A stretch of DNA of 64,000 nt from Streptococcus parasanguinis ATCC 15912 (lineage in GTDB: Bacteria; Bacillota; Bacilli; Lactobacillales; Streptococcaceae), in assembly GCF_000164675.2 (NCBI RefSeq), contig NC_015678.1:744001-808000 (forward strand), given 5' to 3'. Numbering within the stretch: the first letter of the stretch is position 1; every line of letters begins with the position of its first letter. Shown piece after piece: positions 47,809 to 58,447 of this stretch. The notes beneath the pieces were generated by a model. It had not been told where the DNA came from, ran no database searches, and saw nothing but the letters and a program-made list of their open reading frames with translations. The position numbers and the translations under genes were made by a program.

Positions 47809-50220
47809 CTAACAATTTTCTTTAACAGCTGTTTGACCTGCAATCCGTCCAAAAGTAAAGATATCCGTAAGCGAATTTCCTCCTAGACGGTTACCTGCGT
47901 GAAGTCCTCCTGCAACTTCTCCGGCAGCATACAAACCAGGAATAATCTGACCTTTTTCATTCAAAACATGTGTTGAAGTATCAATCTTGAGACCACCCAT
48001 TGTATGGTGAACAGCTGGTTTTCTTGGTGTTGCGTAGAACGGTGCGACCTCACACTTGAGATCAAAACTACCCTTGTTAAATTCAGGGTCAAATCCCGCA
48101 TCCACATAAGAATTGTACTTTTTGATTGTATCTGCTAAAACCTGTGGATCCATGCCAATCTGAACAGCCAACTCTTCTATCGTATCTGCACGGTATAGAG
48201 TGCCTGCTTTGACTTGGGCATCGATTTTTTCTTGGCTAGTATTATAGGCTGTTGCCTTGATGCGATCATCTGCAATCAAGTAGAACAAGCCTCCATTATC
48301 AATCGCTGCTTGAGATAGCTTGTCTCGGCTACCGTACTCATCTACAAATCGCTTCCCTTCAGTATTTACCATGATGAAATTAGCTGGAGGAACTTGAAGT
48401 CCTGAGAAGAGAGCACCTGTCACTGGATCAGATACCGGCATCATTTGACTAAAGCCCATCCCCACTAGATCTGCACCTACACTTTGACCTAAGAGGATTC
48501 CATCCCCTGTTACAGCTGGTGTATTAGAGGTAGCAATATCATCCGCAATTTCGGTCCAGTAGGTATTGTATTTTTGTAGCATCTTAGTATTGGCACCAAA
48601 TCCTCCAGAAGCTAAAACAACAGCATCTGCATGAACGAGGATGGTTTGACCGTTTCGGCCTTCTGCTCTAACACCCTTGACAGTCCCTTCTTCTACAAGC
48701 AATTCTTTAACTGGAGAGTCCGTCAAGATCTTGCCTCCATTTTCTAGAACATATTTTTGTAGAACCGAGATAAAGGCATAACCCATGGGTTGAACCGGCT
48801 TATGACCACGACGCCAAAGAGCTCCAACTGGCATTGTGACTTCACTACGAACAAATTCAACACCGATGTCTTCCAACCAGCGAACAGACTCAAGGGCTCG
48901 TTCGGTCAATACAGAAACTAAATCATATTGACCATGAATTTCATGTCCTTGTAAATCTTTTCGTTTTCCACCGATATAGGTTTGGATACGGTAAAGTAAG
49001 GTAGAATCAAACAAATAGCTTGGATCCTGCAAATACTGCTCAACCTCAACTTTCAAGGCTCTAAAGTCTTCTAAATATTCTGGGTCAATCGTTGATTCAT
49101 CTATCGCAATCAATTCTTGAAGAGTGTTTGCCTCACCTGGATGAGCTTCGAAGGTCCCTTGCCATGCTGGATCTGGTGCGTTCATTGGACCACCCGCACG
49201 AACAGTATTTCCTCCAATTGCTGGGAATTTCTCTACAACAATTGGCTTCTTACCAGCTTGTAGGACTGCAGCAGCTGCAGCTAAACCGGCTCCTCCACCT
49301 CCGACAATGACAACGTCGGCCTGATAAGTTTTATCTTCTTTATCTAGGGCAGATGGTGCTTTGGAACGTTTCCGTAAAACATCTGGATTTGCACCGGCTT
49401 GTTTGACCGCACGTGCAACTCCGTCCAAGACACCATTTGAAGTTACAGAAGCACCTGACACCGCATCAACATTTAAAGTTTGTCCCTCAATGATTTCTGC
49501 TGGAATACGAGTGAAAACAACATCTGCGATTCCTGAAGATTCTCCAGAAGAATCAATTTCAATTTTTTCAATACGGTCCTCAGAAACTGTGACGTCCATT
49601 GGCAATTTACCATTATGACCTTCCGTTGTAACGTGATAAGTTCCTGGCTCAAATCGAATTTCTTCAGGAAGATTTAGTTGGTTTGCAACAGATACAAAGC
49701 GAAGGAAACGATAGAAACAACTATCTAAGAAATCGACGGTTCGCTCATCAATCAAATCTCCATTTTCATCAAATGCTCGATGAGCTCGGCCAAGTAAAAA
49801 TTCACTTCCTGGCATAACTGTTGCATTTACACCAGGTGCATCCAAAATCTGACGAAGATGAAGTTGGGCACGTGAAGAACCTTGAACATCATAAGAAGCC
49901 CCTACAATCATGGTTGGTTTTCCATCTAGTGGATGGATGTTAAAAGACAACCACTCGATCAAGCTATTCAAACTTGATGGAATCGTATGATTGTGTTCAG
50001 GTGTCGAAATAATCACACCGTCTGCTTCCGAAATCGCTTGGTTAAATTTTTGAATAACAGGTGTATCTGTTTGATCATCGGTTTCATTGAACATCGGTAC
50101 ATCGGTAATTTCTAAAATCTCAATATCCGCTTTGGTTGCAAAATGTCTTTGCATAAATTGCAACAAACTACGGTTATAAGATTGTTTGGCATTGGTACCA
50201 ACAATAGCTACTAATTTCAT
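47809..50220 (-). CDS. Three-domain flavoprotein reductase (FMN reductase - FMN_bind - FAD_binding_2), enoate-reductase-like
   Basis: 803 residues. First, an NADPH-dependent FMN reductase domain (1 to about 185; [14 protein letters not shown]). Then an FMN_bind domain (about 195-280) with [10 protein letters not shown], the site where ApbE attaches FMN; Ser258 stands in place of the usual Thr. Then a fumarate-reductase-like flavoprotein from about 300, with FAD motif [14 protein letters not shown]. Arg632 (GSRDKLS) aligns with the catalytic Arg of fumarate reductases, and HHTMGG and GNRLGGNSL supply His and Arg for the substrate carboxylate. It should therefore reduce a carbon-carbon double bond next to a carboxylate. 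The domain plan is that of NADH-linked acrylate and (hydroxy)cinnamate reductases, including lactobacillar HcrB; the actual substrate is not known. Confidence 0.85.
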
Positions 50221-50245
50221 GGATTGTACTCCTTTCTTGAGACGC

Positions 50246-50854
50246 TTATGCTTTTAACCATTCTTCCCAGATGAATGATTTCTTACGTTTTGTATCTTCT
50301 GGTTTGACCAAAGCTTTTGTTAGTTCAACAAAATTTTGGAACTCTGAAAAATGTTCTTCCAACTCTGCAACTTTTTCAGGATTGTTCAAATGATTGTCAT
50401 CATCCAATACTTGTTCAGAATGACCTAGGAGAAATTCTGTCCCTGGCATCACTCTTGCTTTCAGTTCAGGCGCATCAAGAATCTGACGCAAGTGCGCTTG
50501 GGCTCTAGATGTTCCAAGCAATCCAAGAGAAGCTCCGACAATCATCGTTGGTTTGTTAATCAAAGCGCGACTAGTGTAGGCAATCCATTCCAAAGCTGAA
50601 GCCAGGGGTGCCGGTATGGTGTGGTCATACTCAGGTGTTGAGATAATCACACCATCTGCAGCAAGGATTTTTTCTGAAAAAGCTTGAACTTCGGCAGGTG
50701 CTAGCTTGTCCTCAGGTTCGTTAAATGCTGGCAATTGTTTGATTTCCAATACCTCAATGTCAGCTTTATCTGAAAAATGTTTTTGCATAAATTTTAAGAG
50801 TTTCCGATTGGTTGAGCGGTCAGAATTTGTTCCAACGATAGCAACTAGTTTCAT
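50246..50854 (-). CDS. NAD(P)H-dependent FMN reductase, partner of the flavoprotein
   Basis: 202 residues. It is strongly similar to the first domain of the next gene ([10 protein letters not shown]...[38 protein letters not shown]), so the two arose by duplication. It has the flavodoxin-like fold that binds FMN and takes hydride from NAD(P)H. It lies 25 bases upstream of the flavoprotein and starts the operon. The pair resembles HcrA-HcrB of Lactiplantibacillus. The ATG follows AAGGGGGT. Confidence 0.88.
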
Positions 50855-50897
50855 CTTGCTACCCCCTTTATTTGTTTGATTTCATATCTTTAATATC

Positions 50898-50925
50898 ATT
50901 ATACAACTTTGGCCTTTCTTGTGAA
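50898..50925 (-). promoter_or_regulatory. Promoter of the FMN reductase operon
   Basis: Minus-strand -35 TTCACA (50920-50925), 16-base spacer, -10 TATAAT (50898-50903). Between it and the divergent promoter at 51017, the stretch 50955-50985 has near-repeats of TTAGT/AACTTAGT that could bind the nearby AraC protein. Confidence 0.6.
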
Positions 50926-51016
50926 TCAATAGCCCTAAAAGATTGTGTTATCCTATCAGTTTATCTTAGTTTAGTATAACTTAGTGAAAAAAATAACAAT
51001 ATTTTTTGAGAAAGTA

Positions 51017-51045
51017 TTGACCCTCATTTTTAACTATGTTATAGT
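51017..51045 (+). promoter_or_regulatory. Promoter of the OFA-family transporter gene
   Basis: -35 TTGACC (51017-51022), 17-base spacer, -10 TATAGT (51040-51045). It is divergent from the reductase operon. Confidence 0.7.
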
Positions 51046-51085
51046 CTTTGTGAAAATATGTATTAAGTTAGTGGAGGTTTTTCTT

Positions 51086-52285
51086 ATGAAAGAGACATTC
51101 AATCGTTGGCAAGTTTTAGCTGCATCAACTGCTATTCTCCTCTGTACAGGGGCAGTCTATTCTTTTTCCGTTTTCGCTGGGCCTCTAAGTTCTTCAACAG
51201 GCTGGTCAATGTCCGAAATCATGCTCGCATTTGCAATTAACTCAGCAATCGGACCGATCCCCATGATTCTCGGAGGTTATTTGGTAGACAAGGGATATGT
51301 AAAATGGACAATTGCCCTTGGTGCACTTCTCTTTGCTAGCGGCTTTTATCTAACTGGTTATGCTAGTTCACCAGCCATGCTCTATCTGACCTATGGTTTG
51401 ATGGCAGGTCTCGGTCAAGGATTTGCCTATTCAGGAGCCCTCTCAAATTCTCTTCGCCTCTTCCCGGATAAACGAGGCTTAGCTTCTGGGATTCTAACAG
51501 GAGGTATGGGGTTTGCTGCAGTTATCGCATCACCAGTTGCAAGTAGTCTCATTCAAAAACAAGATGCCTTCTTTGCTTTTCGAACAATCGGACTAGTCTA
51601 TATTGTTGTTATTATCTGTGCAATTTTCTTCATCAAAGCAGCCCCAAGTGGTTTCCAACCTGCAGGTTGGAAAGCTCCAGTACAAACTAAACAAGTACCT
51701 GCTAATAAAAACTGGAAAGAAATGCTACAAAGTCCGCTATTTTACATTATTATCAGCATGTTCTTTGTCGGTGCTTTCTCTGGTTTAATGATTGCCTCTC
51801 AGGCATCCCCAATTGGTCAATCAATGTTTGGCCTTTCAGCCGGAACAGCAGCTCTCTATGTTTCTCTTTATTCAATCGCGAACTCTAGTGGTCGCTTTAT
51901 CTGGGGATCACTCTCTGATAAAATTGGTCGTTCTCAGACTTTATTGATTATCTATTCAGTCATCGTATTGGCACTCTTCTCTTTAACAATTATCCCTGGA
52001 CAACTTGGTTTCACTCTAGGAATCCTCGGACTTGGTATCTGCTTCGGTGGTGTTATGGGAGTCTTCCCTTCCATTGTCATGGAGAACTACGGACCTGCAA
52101 ATCAGGGGGTCAACTACGGCATCGTCTTTACAGGATATTCTTTAGCTGCATTTTTTGCACCTAAAGTTGCGGTTCAAATGGCAGCAACCAACAATGGAAA
52201 TTACAGTGCTGCATTCTACGTCGCTATCGCTTTAGCAGTTGTTGGGCTCCTTCTCAACCTTCTATATATGAAGAAGAAAGGCTAA
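51086..52285 (+). CDS. MFS transporter of the oxalate/formate antiporter (OFA) family
   Basis: 399 residues with twelve predicted membrane helices. It has the OFA-type start (CTGAVYSFSVFAGPLSSSTGWSMSEI) and the conserved loop WGSLSDKIGRSQT between helices 8 and 9. OFA carriers exchange small carboxylates. Its gene faces the flavoprotein operon, so it may bring in the carboxylate to be reduced or export the product (inference). The ATG at 51086 has GGAGG eight bases upstream; the 34 codons of open frame before it cover the promoter. Confidence 0.88.
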   Translation: MKETFNRWQVLAASTAILLCTGAVYSFSVFAGPLSSSTGWSMSEIMLAFAINSAIGPIPMILGGYLVDKGYVKWTIALGALLFASGFYLTGYASSPAMLYLTYGLMAGLGQGFAYSGALSNSLRLFPDKRGLASGILTGGMGFAAVIASPVASSLIQKQDAFFAFRTIGLVYIVVIICAIFFIKAAPSGFQPAGWKAPVQTKQVPANKNWKEMLQSPLFYIIISMFFVGAFSGLMIASQASPIGQSMFGLSAGTAALYVSLYSIANSSGRFIWGSLSDKIGRSQTLLIIYSVIVLALFSLTIIPGQLGFTLGILGLGICFGGVMGVFPSIVMENYGPANQGVNYGIVFTGYSLAAFFAPKVAVQMAATNNGNYSAAFYVAIALAVVGLLLNLLYMKKKG

Positions 52286-52292
52286 AAAAGAG

Positions 52293-52319
52293 AACTTCCT
52301 ATATAAGGAAGTTTTTTTG
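52293..52319 (+). terminator. Terminator of the OFA transporter gene
   Basis: The stem AACTTCCT / AGGAAGTT with a 5-base loop is followed by seven T. A TATAAT lies just after it (52321-52326), probably the -10 of the AraC gene. Confidence 0.9.
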
Positions 52320-52359
52320 ATATAATAAAACTAGAAATAGTTTATCGGGAGGATTTATC

Positions 52360-53238
52360 ATGGCTCAATATTCACGACATTTACGAGATAACCCATCTGA
52401 TTTCCCCTACGATTTTGAAAAACAAATCTTATCTAAGCAATCAGCTGATACCATTTATCATTGGCATCCTGAACTTGAGATAATCTATGTCAAAAAAGGA
52501 ACTGCTACCCTGTATATCAATTCTGAGCGCTTTGAAAGTCATGAAGGCGATATTTTTCTGATTCAGCCAACATCTCCTCATGCTATCTACGCTATTGAAA
52601 ATCAAGAACAAATTTCTACAGTTTTTCGCATCCATCTAGATTTCCTAGGTAGGAATCAAATAGACAGTTTTAGCCAACGCTATATTCAACCAATATACTC
52701 TGGACATTTTTATCTCACTCCTCGGATTTCGCCAGACGATCATGCTTATGAACCAATTCGCGATTGTCTTTTTTCTCTCTTTTCTATCCTTGAAGAACAG
52801 AGTATTTACTACGACCTCCTATTAAAGTCTAAACTCTATGAATTTTTCTATCTTCTCTTTAAGTACAGGTATGTCAATCGACACTATACAGATGATACCT
52901 ATCAAAAATATCAGAAATTAAAAGAAATGATTGGTTATCTTGAGCAACACTATGCAGAGCCCATTCAAATTGATCATCTTGCTACAACATTTGGATATAG
53001 CAAAAATCACTTTATGAATATATTCAAACAACACACTGGGACAAGCTGTATGGATTATCTCATACGAATGCGTTTAGAGAAGGCTTGTGAAAAGCTCGTT
53101 CAAACCAATCAAAGTGTTCAAGAAATAGCAAGCCAGGTCGGCTTTACTAACCTCTCAAACTTCAATCGACAATTCAAACAGCATTTTCACTTGACTCCTA
53201 GACAATATCGAAACCAACAACTCAAAAAAGAATCCTAA
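52360..53238 (+). CDS. AraC-family transcription regulator
   Basis: 292 residues. An N-terminal cupin domain (about 20-110; YHWHPELEIIYVKKGTATLYINSE) would sense a small ligand; the C-terminal double helix-turn-helix (about 195-290) has IDHLATTFGYSKNHFMNIFKQHTG and VQEIASQVGFTNLSNFNRQFKQHFHLTPRQYR. It follows the transporter and most likely controls the two divergent promoters at 50.9-51.0 kb. GGGAGG precedes the ATG. Confidence 0.9.
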   Translation: MAQYSRHLRDNPSDFPYDFEKQILSKQSADTIYHWHPELEIIYVKKGTATLYINSERFESHEGDIFLIQPTSPHAIYAIENQEQISTVFRIHLDFLGRNQIDSFSQRYIQPIYSGHFYLTPRISPDDHAYEPIRDCLFSLFSILEEQSIYYDLLLKSKLYEFFYLLFKYRYVNRHYTDDTYQKYQKLKEMIGYLEQHYAEPIQIDHLATTFGYSKNHFMNIFKQHTGTSCMDYLIRMRLEKACEKLVQTNQSVQEIASQVGFTNLSNFNRQFKQHFHLTPRQYRNQQLKKES

Positions 53239-53309
53239 CCATATCTCTCCTTAGAATCTTACTTGGGAAACTTTTCTTTCTCAAATAAAAGGGACCTTGC
53301 AGCCCTTTC

Positions 53310-53356
53310 AGACTGAAGAAAAAGTCCATTTTGGACAATTTTCTTCAGTCTTTTTT
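53310..53356 (+). terminator. Terminator of the AraC gene
   Basis: A 13-bp perfect stem AGACTGAAGAAAA / TTTTCTTCAGTCT is followed by TTTTTT. A further inverted repeat (AAAACTCTTA... / ...TAAGAGTTTT) lies at 53373-53416. Confidence 0.9.
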
Positions 53357-53483
53357 AAAAATAGAGAAAGTAAAAACTCTTAAGAATAGCGCGATATCAG
53401 CATTCCTAAGAGTTTTCACTATATGGTACCCAACCTACAAAATGGAAATGTTTCTATTGATGGTAGGGTTTGTCTACGTTCTA

Positions 53484-53503
53484 AAAGGACCTTGCAGTCC
53501 TTT
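53484..53503 (-). terminator. Terminator of the 53.5-kb membrane protein gene
   Basis: AAAGGAC / GTCCTTT around TTGCA, immediately after the stop codon on the minus strand. A near copy of this hairpin (AAAGGG...CCCTTT with the same CCTTGCAG centre) lies at 53288-53308. Confidence 0.7.
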
Positions 53504-53505
53504 GA

Positions 53506-54618
53506 TTATTTCACTTTTTCTAATTTTGCGGCAAATTCATTACCACCACGTAAGACGAGTATATTTTTTCCACCGTTGACAGGTACGAAACAATAATTTG
53601 AATTAGCTTGTATATAGACTTCCTTAGCGCTCTTCACTTGATAGCCTTCTGATTTCACCGCTTCTTGAATTATTTCAAATGTGTGTTCGATCTCTTCTTT
53701 AGAAGTCGTATCTCCATCATACTTTTCTGAATCAGCTAGAGAATAGAATGCGTAAGCCTTGCTATCGTAATACTTATCACTAATAATTCCGTGATCTGAA
53801 ATCTGAACAGTTGTATTATCTCCTTCTGTCACATTTTTCCATTTTCCAACCATGGCCTTTGGTGTTTCAACCTTGTGATAGACCAAATTTTCTTCAAAGT
53901 TTCCTTCGTATGATTTATAAGTTTTCAAGTCGAATAAATCATTTCTTAAAATAATATTGCTTCCGTCTTTTTGGAGCAAGTTATAGCGTGTGTTCCCACC
54001 AGACTTAATAACAACTATTTCTGTCGTCTTCAGGTTAAATTTCTTATCGACATCCGCAAGTGAATGCAAGTCCGTTGCATTCAACAAAGAAAGTGCTGTA
54101 TTAAATTCTTTTTTCGCTTCATTGCCCTTGAGAACCTTTTTGATGGTCTCGCCACCATTGACTTTTTGTTTCTTTCCACTTAGTTCATAAGTGACCGGAC
54201 TTGAATCCGTATTTCTCAACCAAACACCATCTAGACTTGGTCCACCTGAAAAGAAGAAGAACCAAGCAAAGGAAATCACTGCGACAAGTCCCGCAACTGC
54301 GGCCCCAATTTGGGGTTGTTTATTAAAACTGAAGCGTGATCTTTTCGGTCTTGGAACAGGTTGCAAGGTTTTCGCCGATGGCTGCGGTTGGACAACAGCT
54401 GTCTGCTCTTGTGAAAGAGGTGCGCTAGGTGCAACAGGTGCTTCCTGAGCAGGAGCCTGCGCTTCAGCTGCTGGAGCTGGTGCCTCAGTTGTTGGAGTCG
54501 GCGCTTCTTTTCGCTCTACGACAAACTCCCCTTTTTCACGCGCTTCTTGAAATTCTTGCATACTTGGCTTGCGACCATTGATCGCTTCAAAGTATTCAAC
54601 CCAATCGTTTTGATTCAT
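53506..54618 (-). CDS. Single-span membrane protein of unknown function
   Basis: 370 residues. The N-terminal ~35 residues are charged (YFEAINGRKPSMQEFQEAREKGEF); then comes a Pro/Ala/Glu-rich linker to about 100, one membrane helix (about 106-122, GAAVAGLVAVISFAWFFFF) and an outer domain with SLDGVWLRNTD, MVGKWKNVTEGDNTTV and a C-terminal VLRGGNEF segment. The two WxN/GKWK modules look like repeats of a lipocalin-like stability domain. I do not recognise the family. The second of two adjacent ATGs fits AGGGGG better. Confidence 0.8.
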   Translation of the reverse strand: MNQNDWVEYFEAINGRKPSMQEFQEAREKGEFVVERKEAPTPTTEAPAPAAEAQAPAQEAPVAPSAPLSQEQTAVVQPQPSAKTLQPVPRPKRSRFSFNKQPQIGAAVAGLVAVISFAWFFFFSGGPSLDGVWLRNTDSSPVTYELSGKKQKVNGGETIKKVLKGNEAKKEFNTALSLLNATDLHSLADVDKKFNLKTTEIVVIKSGGNTRYNLLQKDGSNIILRNDLFDLKTYKSYEGNFEENLVYHKVETPKAMVGKWKNVTEGDNTTVQISDHGIISDKYYDSKAYAFYSLADSEKYDGDTTSKEEIEHTFEIIQEAVKSEGYQVKSAKEVYIQANSNYCFVPVNGGKNILVLRGGNEFAAKLEKVK

Positions 54619-54705
54619 CATATCCCCCTTATTGATTCATCATAAAAACTAACCATATTATACCACAAATCCATGGTTAATTTCGTTATTTTCAGAAAAA
54701 TATCT

Positions 54706-54735
54706 GAAAAAGTCCAAGCGATTTTCCACTTGGAC
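54706..54735 (-). terminator. Terminator of rmlB
   Basis: GTCCAAGTGG / CGCTTGGAC pairs as an imperfect 9-10-bp stem and is followed by TTTTTC on the minus strand, just past the rmlB stop. Confidence 0.8.
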
Positions 54736-54743
54736 CTTCTTCA

Positions 54744-55808
<1,065 letters not shown>

Positions 55809-55818
55809 TTAGTTTTGA

Positions 55819-55984
55819 TTGTTCCTTTAGCTAGTGAGGGACGCCAACAACCCTTCGGTTTCATGGCTCAATTGGAAGCCGAAGTCTCCGGATTTCCCTA
55901 TAAGATTCCCTACGGAAATCTTGTTTTCACTAGGGCAGGAACGATCCTACCAGGCTCCTTGCAGTCGCGATACTGCTCTGCAAG
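55819..55984. other. Branched palindromic element between rmlC and rmlB
   Basis: An outer stem GTTCCT..CTAGTGA (55821-55837) / TCACTAG..AGGAAC (55927-55942) encloses two inner stems, CTTCGG/CCGAAG (55853-55884) and GATTTCC/GGAAATC (55891-55920). This makes a three-way junction. A separate hairpin CTTGCAG/CTGCAAG (55958-55984) follows. No open frame. It is either an RNA structure in the rml transcript or a small mobile repeat. Confidence 0.65.
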
Positions 55985-55992
55985 CTTCATTC

Positions 55993-56586
55993 TTACAAAT
56001 CTTCTGCTCTTAGTGGTTTAACGTCTTTGAGCAGTGGGTGATTCTTGTCTGCTTCTGAAACTTCTGCTTCTTCCAAGTTTTCCCATTGGATATCTAGGCT
56101 TGGATCTGCATAGTTGACAAAAGCATATTTTGGTTTGAGTTCCAGTGCCCAGTAATCATTAACTAAGTATGTATAAGCAACTTTGTCTGTCAAAACTTGG
56201 AACCCATTTGCTACACCACGAGGGACGAAGATGCCTTTTGAAGCATCGATCACGGTTTGGTAGGTATTCCCAAAGCTATCGCCTTCACGAAGGTCTACCC
56301 AAGTTCCAAGAACCTTGCCTTCATCTGCTACAGAGATGTATTTGTCCCAAGGCTCTGCATGCAAGCCACGCAAAACATTCTTACGAGAGAATGAAATATT
56401 GTTTTGCAACTTACCTTCTGCAAAAAAGCTTTCAGGGAAGCCAAGAGGAAGCATTTTCTCTTTTTGGAAGTTTTCTTTAAACCAACCACGGTTATCCCCG
56501 CGCACTGGAATATCAAACTCCATCAAGCCTGGGATAGCTTCAATTTTGCGGGCTGCTAATTCTTTTTCGAAAAATTGTTCTGTCAT
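55993..56586 (-). CDS. rmlC: dTDP-4-dehydrorhamnose 3,5-epimerase
   Basis: 197 residues, a cupin enzyme. The catalytic His is in NVLRGLHAEPWDKY and the Asp in WVDLREGDSFG. It epimerises the 4-keto sugar at C3 and C5, step three of dTDP-rhamnose synthesis. Its ATG overlaps the rmlA stop by one base. Confidence 0.95.
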   Translation of the reverse strand: MTEQFFEKELAARKIEAIPGLMEFDIPVRGDNRGWFKENFQKEKMLPLGFPESFFAEGKLQNNISFSRKNVLRGLHAEPWDKYISVADEGKVLGTWVDLREGDSFGNTYQTVIDASKGIFVPRGVANGFQVLTDKVAYTYLVNDYWALELKPKYAFVNYADPSLDIQWENLEEAEVSEADKNHPLLKDVKPLRAEDL

Positions 56587-57455
56587 TAAGCTTCTCCAAT
56601 CAAACGGAGCAAATATTGTCCGTATTCGTTTTTCTTCAGTGATTGCGCTAATTCATGGACTTGTTCTTTGTTGATATAACCCATGCGATAGGCAATTTCC
56701 TCAAGGTTAGCCACTTGGACATTTTGCAAGCGTTGAACAGTTTCGATATATTGAGATGCTTGCAAGAGACTTTCGTGAGTCCCCGTATCCAACCAAGCAA
56801 AGCCACGGCCCATGAGCTCAACAGAGAGATCTCCACGCTCCAAATAGGCCTTGTTAACATCAGTGATTTCAAGCTCTCCACGAGGGCTTGGTTTGATGTT
56901 TTTGGCAATTTCTACCACATCATTGTCATAGAAGTAAAGTCCTGTCACTGCAAAGTTCGATTTTGGATGTTCTGGTTTTTCCTCGATAGAGATAGCGTTC
57001 ATATCCGCGTCAAACTCTACCACACCAAAGCGTTCTGGATCTTTAACTTGGTAACCAAAGACAGTCGCTCCTTTTTCTTTCGCTTCTGCCCGTTGCAACA
57101 TCTTGGTTAGGCCATTTCCGTGGAAGATATTGTCCCCAAGGATGAGTGCAACATGATCGTCACCGATAAAGTCTTCTCCGATGATGAATGCTTGCGCCAA
57201 ACCATCTGGACTTGGTTGCTCTGCATAAGAGAGAGAAATTCCTAGTTCAGAACCATCTCCAAGAAGCTCTTCAAAACGAGGAAGGTCTTGAGGAGTCGAG
57301 ATGATCAGGATTTCTTTGATCCCTGCCAACATAAGGGTTGACAACGGATAGTAGATCATTGGTTTGTCATAAATGGGCATCAACTGTTTAGAAGCCGCAC
57401 GTGTCAATGGATACAAGCGAGTTCCTGAGCCCCCTGCTAAAATAATACCTTTCAT
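56586..57455 (-). CDS. rmlA: Glucose-1-phosphate thymidylyltransferase
   Basis: 289 residues. The nucleotidyltransferase motif [11 protein letters not shown] is at the N-terminus, followed by [18 protein letters not shown] and LGDNIFHG. It forms dTDP-glucose, the first step toward dTDP-rhamnose. First gene of the rml unit. Confidence 0.96.
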   Translation of the reverse strand: MKGIILAGGSGTRLYPLTRAASKQLMPIYDKPMIYYPLSTLMLAGIKEILIISTPQDLPRFEELLGDGSELGISLSYAEQPSPDGLAQAFIIGEDFIGDDHVALILGDNIFHGNGLTKMLQRAEAKEKGATVFGYQVKDPERFGVVEFDADMNAISIEEKPEHPKSNFAVTGLYFYDNDVVEIAKNIKPSPRGELEITDVNKAYLERGDLSVELMGRGFAWLDTGTHESLLQASQYIETVQRLQNVQVANLEEIAYRMGYINKEQVHELAQSLKKNEYGQYLLRLIGEA

Positions 57456-57505
57456 AATGTTAGGCCTTTCTACGTAGTCATTACTCTTATTTTATCATGT
57501 TTATA

Positions 57506-57541
57506 TAAAAAAGTCACCTTGCATCTATGTTACAAGGTGAT
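57506..57541 (-). terminator. Terminator of the ZIP transporter gene
   Basis: TCACCTTG / CAAGGTGA with an 11-base loop, followed by a T run on the minus strand, directly before the rmlA unit. Confidence 0.85.
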
Positions 57542-57546
57542 GTTCT

Positions 57547-58371
57547 TTATCCCAAAGCGACGTCTAGGATCATCATAATGACAAAGCCAACCATGAGACC
57601 GAGGGTCGCAACATCTGTGTTGCCATTGGTCTGTGAATCTGGAATCAACTCTTCGACCACCACGAAGATCATCGCACCTGCCGCAAAGGAGAGGGCGTAA
57701 GGCAAGATAGCCGTCATAGATAGGACGGCAACTGCCCCTAGTAGCGCTCCTACTGGCTCGACGATGGCTGACATAGATCCCCAATAAAAGGCGTTGAGAC
57801 GGGATTTTCCATCTGTCCGAATCGGGATCGAGAGGGCAGCCCCTTCTGGGATATTTTGCAAGCCAATCCCAATGGCCAAGCCAACCGCCCCGATAAAGGC
57901 TTCTGGACTAGGATTACTCGCTAGGGCTCCAAAGGCCACTCCGACCGCTAAGCCTTCTGGGAAATTGTGGATGGTAATGGCGAGAAAGAGGAGGGTTGTT
58001 TTAGACAACTTCTTCTCCCGCGGCGTATGGATACTCTCAGCCTCTTCAATCTCCTTCGTCATATGAAGGTGAGGGACGATGGCGTCAATCAAGCGGAGGA
58101 AAAATCCTCCAGTCAGAAAACCGATCGCAGCCGGTAACCAAGCCAGGCTCCCATAGGAGTTTTCCGCATACTCAATCGAGGGTTGTAAGAGCGACCAAAA
58201 AGAAGCCGCGATCATAACCCCTGCCGCAAATCCCATCATGATGTCCAGTAACTTGCGACTAATATGCTTGAAGAAAAAGACGATGGCTGACCCTACAATG
58301 GTACAGCCCCATGTAAACAATCCTGCGAGAAAGGCCTGCAAGACTACGGATTGCGATTGAAACCAATTCAT
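57547..58371 (-). CDS. ZIP-family metal transporter
   Basis: 274 residues with eight predicted membrane helices. The metal-path motifs of ZIP carriers are present: HNFPEGLAVG in helix 4 and QNIPEGAAL in helix 5. An acidic/His loop (HLHMTKEIEEAESIH) lies between helices 3 and 4. It imports zinc or another divalent metal. The ATG at 58371 has GGGAG five bases before it. Confidence 0.92.
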   Translation of the reverse strand: MNWFQSQSVVLQAFLAGLFTWGCTIVGSAIVFFFKHISRKLLDIMMGFAAGVMIAASFWSLLQPSIEYAENSYGSLAWLPAAIGFLTGGFFLRLIDAIVPHLHMTKEIEEAESIHTPREKKLSKTTLLFLAITIHNFPEGLAVGVAFGALASNPSPEAFIGAVGLAIGIGLQNIPEGAALSIPIRTDGKSRLNAFYWGSMSAIVEPVGALLGAVAVLSMTAILPYALSFAAGAMIFVVVEELIPDSQTNGNTDVATLGLMVGFVIMMILDVALG

Positions 58372-58447
58372 AATAACTCCCATTTTCTTGATGATTCAAT
58401 TGTTCTATTCTACTATTTTTAGCCCAATTAAGGAAGATCTTTCGAAA

